NCBI RefSeq assembly: GCF_048569485.1
Contig: NC_134357.1
Coordinates: 113,720,244-113,784,243, forward strand
Direction of reading: 5' to 3'
Origin: Anomaloglossus baeobatrachus
Lineage: Eukaryota; Chordata; Amphibia; Anura; Aromobatidae
DNA length: 64,000 nucleotides
The translations under genes were made by a program, and so were the position numbers. The notes beneath the pieces are model-generated. The model was not told where the DNA came from and searched no databases. It was given only the letters and a program-made list of their open reading frames with translations. This document shows, piece after piece, positions 57,862 to 64,000 of the stretch (positions are counted from its first letter, which is position 1; every line of letters starts with the position of its first letter).

Positions 57862-58794
57862 GGTATATTTGACCATTCCTGTTTACAAAACAATTCCAGC
57901 TCAGTTAAGTTTGATGGTCACCGAGCATGGACAGCACACTTTAAATCATCCCACAGATTTTCAATGATATTCAGGTCTGGGGACTGTGGTGGCCATTCCA
58001 GAACATTGTAATTGTTCCTCTGCATGAATGCCTGAGTAGATTTGGAGCGGTGTTTTGGATCATTGTCTTGCTGAAATATCCATCCCTTGTGTAACTTCAA
58101 CTTCGTCACTGAGTATTGCACATTATTGTCAAGAATCTGCTGATACTGAGTTGAATCCATGCAACCCTCAACTTTAACAAGATTCCCGGTGCCGGCATTG
58201 GCCACACAGCCCCAAAGCATGATGGAACCCCCACCAAATTTTACTGTGGATAGCAAATGCTTTTCTTGGAATGCTGTGTTTTTTTGCCTCCATGCACAAC
58301 GCCTTTTTGTATGACCAAACAACTCAATATTTGTTTCATCAGTCCACAAGACCTTCTTCCAAAATGTAACTGGCTTGTCCAAATGTGCTTTTACATACCT
58401 CAGGTGACTGTTTGTGGCGTTCTTGCAGAAACGGCTTCTTTCGCATCACTCTCCCATACAGCTTCTCCTTGTGCAACGTGCGCTGTATTGTTGACCGATG
58501 CACATTGACACCATCTGCAGCAAAATGAAGCTACAGGTCTTTGGACGTGGTCTGTGGATTGTCATTGACTGTTCTCACCATTCTTCTTCTCTGCCTTTCT
58601 GATATTTTTCTTGGCCTGCCACTTCTGGGCTTAACAAGAACTGTACCTGTGTTCTTCCACTTCCTTACTATGTTCCTCACAGTGGAAACTGACAGTTTAA
58701 ATCTCTGAGACAACTTTTTGTATCCTTCCCCTGAACAACTATGTTGAATCTTTGTTTTCAGATCATTTGAGAGTTGTTTTGAAGAGCCCATGAT
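57862..58794 (-). pseudogene. Tc1 transposase, broken and truncated
   Basis: It begins MGSSKQLSNDLKTKIQ at 58794 with a helix-turn-helix region (GYKKLSQRFKLSVSTVRNIV) and hook SGRPRKIS. A stop (near 58531) and a frameshift near 58385 interrupt it. The catalytic motifs remain readable: [19 protein letters not shown] and NIIENLW, DD34E spacing. The last ~20 residues and the tail are missing. Confidence 0.85.
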
Positions 58795-59189
58795 GCCACT
58801 CTTCATAGGAGATTCAAATAGGAGAACAAATTGCAAGTGGCCACCTTAAATACCTTTTCTCATGATTGGATACACCTGCCTATGAAGTTCAAAGCTCAAT
58901 GAGGTTACAAAACCAATTTAGTGCTTTAGTAACTCAGTAAAAAGTAGTTAGGAGTGTTCAAATTAAGAAATTGATAAGGGTGCCCATACTTTTGCACCGG
59001 TCAAATTTTGTTTAAATGCAGATTGCACATTTTCTGTTAGTACAATAAACCTCATTTCAATCCAGAAATATTACTCAGCCCATCAGTTATTAGATATATG
59101 AAACTGAAATAGCTGTTGCAAAAACCCAAATTGTTATAAAGAAAAAAGGTTAACATTAATAGGGGTGCCCAAAGTTTTTCATAAGACTG
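57862..59189 (-). mobile_element. Tc1 transposon, one end lost
   Basis: The 5' end is intact: the complement of the right edge reads CAGTCTTATGAAAAACTTTG then GGCACCCC, followed by TA. The 3' part stops inside the last coding portion near 57862, next to a (TATA) stretch; the second inverted repeat is gone. It sits inside a MITE. Confidence 0.75.
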
Positions 59190-59343
59190 TAGACTTGTAT
59201 GGGTGCGGGTGACACGTCTTTTGCTGGCAATCACAGCGTGCTGCAACTTTTCACTCATCCAGAATCTGGATGAGAAAAAAAGCTGACCATCTGCTCTTCC
59301 TTAGTGAATAACATGGTCCGAGTGCAATGTGAGTGTAGTCTAA

Positions 59344-59739
59344 GGCTATGTGCGCACGTTACTTTGTGTCCTTAACGAAATTTCTGCAGGGATTTGACAG
59401 TACATGTGCGCTTCAAATCGCTGCAGAAACACTGCGTCATGGATGCAGTGTTTCTGCAGAAAAAAAAGAAGATTTCATGCGCTCTGGATGCAGCCTCTCC
59501 CATAGACAGAGCGGGAGCTGCAACCAAAGCGCACGGAATAATTGACATGTTTGCTTTTTAGAACGCAGCGATTTGGAACAAAATTTTGGCACTCAAATCG
59601 CTGCGCTCTCAAACACAACGTGCACATGGATTATGCACAATCTTCATAGATTGGGCTGGGGACGCAGGTCGCATGCATTTATGCTGCGGTGCAATACGCA
59701 GCATAAATGCATGAAATATGGCAACGTGCGCATGAGCCC
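59344..59739. mobile_element. MITE, GGCTATGTGCGCACGTT ends, TAA-flanked
   Basis: Inverted ends (left GGCTATGTGCGCACGTTAC, right complement GGGCTCATGCGCACGTTGCC) lie between TAA at 59341-59343 and TAA at 59740-59742, a perfect 3-bp duplication. The inside carries AAATCGCTGCAGAAACACTG hairpins. Related in end type to 44117-44483. Confidence 0.7.
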
Positions 59740-59801
59740 TAATAGATATAAAAGCACCATTAATGCATTTTTTGGCTACTCCTCGTTTTGGCTTATGAAT
59801 A

Positions 59802-60948
59802 TGTGGCGCCCCTGACCTGGTCAGGCACCACTGAGTACTGCACCCATGCTGGGGACAGTACAATACAGGTAATCCAGAAGGCTGACCGAGGTGTGACTAC
59901 ACAGGCGCATAGTGATCAGGTCTCACACATGTACCTTTGAGAGGACCCCTGGGGATCCCAGGAGGGGGAAAAGCCTTCACCTCCACTGGAATAGTGGAGG
60001 GGGCCAAAAGCCTCCATCTCCTCTCAAGGGGTGTGGTAAGAGAGCCTGGTTGCTAGGTGGCGTAGGCAAGAACAGGAGAGGAGGAGCAGTGAGCCGGCTC
60101 AGTGCAGAGTCCAGGGAGCTCAGAGAGGAGCAGACCCCTAGGGCTGTTGCAGTCTGACAGCGTCCGCGCAGTGGCTACCGACGGGGGAGAACGGTCACCT
60201 AGGAGTGCTACCCGAAACCCATCTCCAGCTAGAGAGAGAGCACAGAGTGGGAAGTAAGGAGACTGCTAGGGAGAACCAGGCCCAAACGGGCGGCAGATCC
60301 CGGAGTGGGGATAGATCCACCTTTCCCTGCTAAACCTGCCGGTGTGGGGCCCTCAAAGCCCACACCACAACACCTAAAAGCCGCAGCCACGTAGCCACAG
60401 TTAGGGCCCATAGTTCACAGGAGGCAAGCAGCTGGAGTGATCTGGCCCAGGCAACAAGCAAACGGCAAACGAAGGGGAGAGAGGCACCAGCAACTTCCCT
60501 GGGTGACCCCCATAGGGACTAAAAGTCGGGGTTACCCCAAACCACCAAGGGCTAAGGAAGGCGAGTTGGTAGTCACCATCAGAAGTCAGCCTGAAGGATA
60601 CCTGGTTCCAGCCTGGTTCATCCCAGCTACGCCCGGGTTACTCACCCTACCATCTGAAGTGAGTAAAACCCCTGAAAGACATTCTGCGTGTGTGGAGTTA
60701 TTCTGCGCCTTGTGGTACTACGCACCTACACAGGGCCCTGGGGCTTGCCTCACTCTCAGGAGGCTATTCCAACTAACTGCACTCACCATCAGCCCCAGGC
60801 GTCCCTCAACCTGCAGTGGCGGTCCCCACTGACCGCAATACTGAGAGTGGCGTCACGACAAATAGAAGATTCTCCTACCGGTGACAAGATCCAGCCGAGT
60901 GGAGTCCCTGAAGGTAATGCACCGACACAACACCTGTGGGGCTTCACA
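59802..60948 (+). mobile_element. Solo LTR, TGTGGCGCCCC family, best-preserved copy
   Basis: A 1147-bp TG...CA element (TGTGGCGCCCCTGACC to GGGGCTTCACA) with a perfect 4-bp duplication AATA (59798-59801 and 60949-60952). It aligns in inverted sense with 12634-13793. It contains a splice-donor-like AAGTGAGTAAAACC near 60657. Solo, no internal region. Confidence 0.8.
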
Positions 60949-60952
60949 AATA

Positions 60953-62287
60953 CTGTGGTAAAAACCTCAAATACGCAACATGTGCATGTGGACTTAAAGG
61001 GAGTCTGTCAGCACAAAATGACTGTTCAAGCCAAGTACAGGCTCTCTGTGTACCTTTGGCAAGGCCAAACATTTACCTACACCTTACCACCAACTTGTAT
61101 TCCTTCAATCTCCATCCCATCACCTCCTTATTTGCTTGATAGGTTTGGCTTAAGGTAATGCGCACATGTTGAGTATTTGATGAGTGAGGGTGGGACCGGA
61201 TGGAGAAATATCACCAACTAATCAGTAAGTCTCTACACACCTGGGGCAATTTTGGTAGCCGCCTATCAACTGCTTCAAAGTATACTATACTATACCTTCC
61301 AGTGTTCTAATGATTCGGACAACAATCCTGTTGTGTGTATGCACACAACATTTCTGTGTTCCCTACACACTGTGGTGATAGAGATTCTTTCTAGGACAAA
61401 TAGTTCACAATGATCAGTCAGGGAAATACAATTTAAGAGTATTAAATACAACATGCTGATCGGTGCTCTGTGTCCATGATTTTTTTTGGAAGAGGAATCG
61501 GCATATGTAACAAACTTGGGAAACAGGATCATCTTCTAGGTTAAAACATTATCCCTTAGTAGCAGGCACACATACAAGCAGAGTATCCAGATTTTCTCCA
61601 CCATATTTATTTTCTTCTTAGGTTATTTCTATTTGAGTCAAATGCTCACAAAAGCCTTGGTCATATAGCATCTACTTAAACTATTCCATGTTCCCTGCAC
61701 CAACTTGTAGTATTTGATAATCTGAATGCACATAATGTTGTATCTGGGAGTTGTGCAAAATTGATTGGCAGAACCCAGTGCAGCGGCCCCGTAAGTAATC
61801 TGTGACCATTGGAAGTGAGTCCTGGGAACTGCCTCCTACCTCCTGGCATCCACAGCTCTTGTTTTGACTGGTTCACCTGGTGTGATGTCACATGTGTCAA
61901 TGATGATTTTGAATCATGTCAATCAAAAGTGGAGCCAGTGATGCCTTTAGGAAAGAGTCTGTTGCCCTCCAATGGCCACAGATTTAAAAAGGTATCTGTC
62001 ACCAGGTTTTTCTCATATTCCTTTAAAAGGACTCATCTGCTGGATCAGGTCTGGCGATTTTATATACAACATCTCTATGCAAGACCCATGGTGCCTATAG
62101 GCATATCATCAGGCTACTTTAAAATTGTGCCTTTCCAAGGCTGAAACACACCTATATGCTATTGTCAAGTGTGTACATGGCATTTTATGAATTTGGAGAG
62201 TGCATGTTAAATTAGATATAACTGAGATTTTTGCACACTTTAAACTTTCAAACAGTGGCAGCCCTGGAGGGGTTAGACACCTAAATA
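60953..62287. other. Mostly non-coding DNA with a MITE end
   Basis: TTAAAGGGAGTCTGTCAGC at about 60995 is a short-element end. The rest, to 62287, is AT-rich and mixed-complexity, with no coding frame that carries a domain. GGTATCTGTCACCAGG near 61990 may be the far end of a second short element. Confidence 0.4.
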
Positions 62288-62531
62288 ATTTTATTATTTT
62301 ACTCCCTTATATAGCACCATTTATTCTGCAGCAGACATCATCACTGTCCCTATTGGGGCTCACAATCTAAATTCCCTATCAATAGGTCCTTGGAGTGTTG
62401 GAGGAAACTGGAAAATATCCACACAAACACGGGGAGAACATACAATCTCCTTCCAGATCTTGTCCTTGCTGGGAATTAAACCCAGAACCCAATTAATGCA
62501 AAGCAACTTTGCTAACCACTGAGCCACCCTT
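62288..62531 (-). mobile_element. tRNA-derived SINE, V-type core
   Basis: Read on the minus strand it begins GGTGGCTCAGTGGTTAGC (A-box region of a tRNA-type RNA polymerase III promoter), then GGGTTTAATTCCC (B box, drifted), then the conserved vertebrate core around ATGTTCTCCCCGTGTTTGTG, and ends with ATGGTGCTATATAAGGGAG and an A/T-rich tail. This order is characteristic of tRNA-derived SINEs with a V-like core. Moderately diverged. Its head points away from the candidate host exon to the right. Confidence 0.7.
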
Positions 62532-62589
62532 TTCTACCTGTGCACCATCGGACATCCTTTTTCAGAAGAAAAACATTGGTTAGGAAAAT

Positions 62590-62880
62590 AATTTCACATT
62601 TTTATTCAAAACAATTTGAAAAAAATGCACCACTGTGAGACAACCTTTATTTAATAAAAAATAATGTTTAATGTTTACTTTAGGCATTTACAAAGAAAAT
62701 ATTTCAACAACATTTACAATCCTCAAACTGAAATGTAACATTTAAAAAAGAACATAAACAATTACATTGCAGTGTATATTACTAAGAGGTTTAAATATTG
62801 TCTAACAGACGATAAGAGGCACCATATGCTTCGCCATGTCATCAGACAACTAAATGCTTAGGTTTGTGTCAAATGGACGT
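62590..62880 (-). other. Candidate 3' UTR of an unidentified host gene
   Basis: It follows directly after the stop of the candidate exon on the minus strand. It is AT-rich, free of known repeats, and has two AATAAA signals (complements of 62646-62651 and 62601-62606), each followed by GT-rich or T-rich sequence, as expected near polyadenylation sites. Inference from layout only. Confidence 0.4.
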
Positions 62881-62977
62881 TTATCTGTATCCGGCGTCGC
62901 CACCATTTTCATGTGCGGATATAAAGTCATCATAAAAAGCACTGAAAACTGGAAGATGTTTGAGCCCCTCATTCTTC
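62881..62977 (-). CDS. Candidate last coding exon of an unidentified host gene
   Basis: On the minus strand a frame runs open from above 62977 to a TAA at 62883-62881. It ends FSAFYDDFISAHENGGDAGYR. The composition is protein-like (varied residues, no repeats), and codon choice is unlike the surrounding AT-rich DNA. A pyrimidine-rich tract (complement of about 62980-63015) and AG steps near 62975 or 62942 could be the splice acceptor, so the true 5' edge of the exon is uncertain by about 35 bases. If real, the gene lies to the right on the minus strand and its other exons are outside this window. I do not recognise the protein and propose no function. Confidence 0.45.
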
Positions 62978-63059
62978 ATTATGAACAGAAAAGTATTGGT
63001 AACAAATAAGGCAAATAACTACATTGCTACGCTACACCATTTTTAAAAAAAAAATAAAA

Positions 63060-63285
<226 letters not shown>

Positions 63286-64000
63286 TCAAGGGTCATATAG
63301 TCAGGTTTTTGCCTACAGGGCCATAAAATGGAAGTATAATAACTTGCCATGTAGAGCACACTGTGCACAACCTTCTAAATACAGCATTTTTTTCTCAGAA
63401 GTTCAATAAGAATGTATGGGGAAAACAATACCCCTGCAGGCCTTTGTATGAAATGATAGGTATGTAAGAAAGTATGGGCCCATAGGCGAAAGGATGCTTG
63501 TTATAGACCTATATAACATATATTCAGACATATTATATATGCGAGTGTATATGAGGCCTCAGTTTCTGCGAATAGCTATACACAGTGGGGTATTAGTTTA
63601 GACTTTTAGAACAGCTCTATAGTCCCTCAGAAATGAGAAATATGCACACACACAATATATTATATATACACATATATATATAGATATATAATATCTCTTA
63701 TTGAGATTGTAGAGATTGATCTGCTCTCCCTCCCCTCCTTCCATTCCCACATCTGACCTTCTTAACCCCTTCTTGTCCCTCCCATCCCTACTATCTTGAA
63801 TAAAGGAGATCTTCAAGCTTTCTTTCCTTCCTCCCCTCCCTTCCCCATTCTATCCTTAGTAAGATGTTTGTTTTTCATGTAAAAATTTTCAATAAAGCTC
63901 TTTGGCAACAGAAATAAGAAATGCTAGGAGGTAGAAACAGCGAAATGGGTTTTATCCAAGAAAAAAAGGGGGAAAGTAGATGATCATTTGTGCTCACCGC
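63286..64000. other. Non-coding; possible retroelement 3' end near 63700-63900
   Basis: A C/T-rich stretch (63710-63850) followed by TTTTCAATAAAGCTCTTTGG at about 63886 resembles the 3' end of a LINE, but no coding remnant supports it. The rest is AT-rich with short TA runs. It would be intronic if the candidate exon is real. Confidence 0.35.

Larger units (their letters stand above)
57617..59340. mobile_element. MITE, GGCTGGATTCAC type, split by a Tc1
   Basis: The left end GGCTGGATTCACAATATAG and the right complement GACTACACTCACATTGCAC bound an element whose ~380 bp of own sequence parallels 52287-53783. It begins directly at the end of the previous MITE and ends directly at the start of the next. 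A truncated Tc1 lies inside. Confidence 0.6.

Overview
The window looks like repeat-rich, gene-poor DNA of a frog or toad. The evidence is the mix of repeats. It holds several Tc1 transposon families, short inverted-repeat elements that open with phrases I know from anuran genomes (TTAGAGATGAGC, TTAAAGAGGACC, AGGGGTTGTCCAG, CAGTGGCGTAGCTA), a chromodomain Ty3/gypsy element of the kind found in fish and amphibians, a tRNA-type SINE, and hammerhead-bearing foldback elements. There is no bacterial-style gene density, and almost every long open frame falls in a transposon or a tandem array. The species cannot be named from the sequence.

Layout. 0-10 kb: a foldback element with hammerhead ribozyme motifs, a 2.8-kb inverted-repeat element built around a 1.86-kb near-perfect palindrome, a solo LTR and smaller elements. 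10-19 kb: a decayed chimeric Tc1, a 27-nt minisatellite and three solo LTRs. 19.9-28.7 kb: a large hAT-like non-autonomous element rich in minisatellites, invaded by a near-complete chromovirus (21720-27846, minus strand). 29-36 kb: many short inverted-repeat elements, including one three-level nest. 36-47 kb: a Tc1 with one frameshift, solo LTRs, and a second foldback/hammerhead element inside a TTAA-flanked element. 47-49 kb: a Tc1 with a complete 340-aa transposase frame and intact inverted repeats. 49-61 kb: further short elements, solo LTRs and a truncated Tc1. 62-64 kb: a SINE, then a stretch that reads like the last coding exon and 3' UTR of an unidentified host gene on the minus strand, which would continue off the right edge, then a long TA/GA microsatellite.

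The elements do not form a pathway. They form layers: target-site duplications (TA for Tc1, TTAA and TWA for the short elements, 4-5 bp for LTRs, 14 bp for the foldback element) let the order of insertion be read. The most unusual items are two ~460-bp foldback elements with hammerhead cores on both strands, the 1.86-kb palindrome, a family of eight solo LTRs in one 64-kb window, the intact Tc1, and the candidate host exon.
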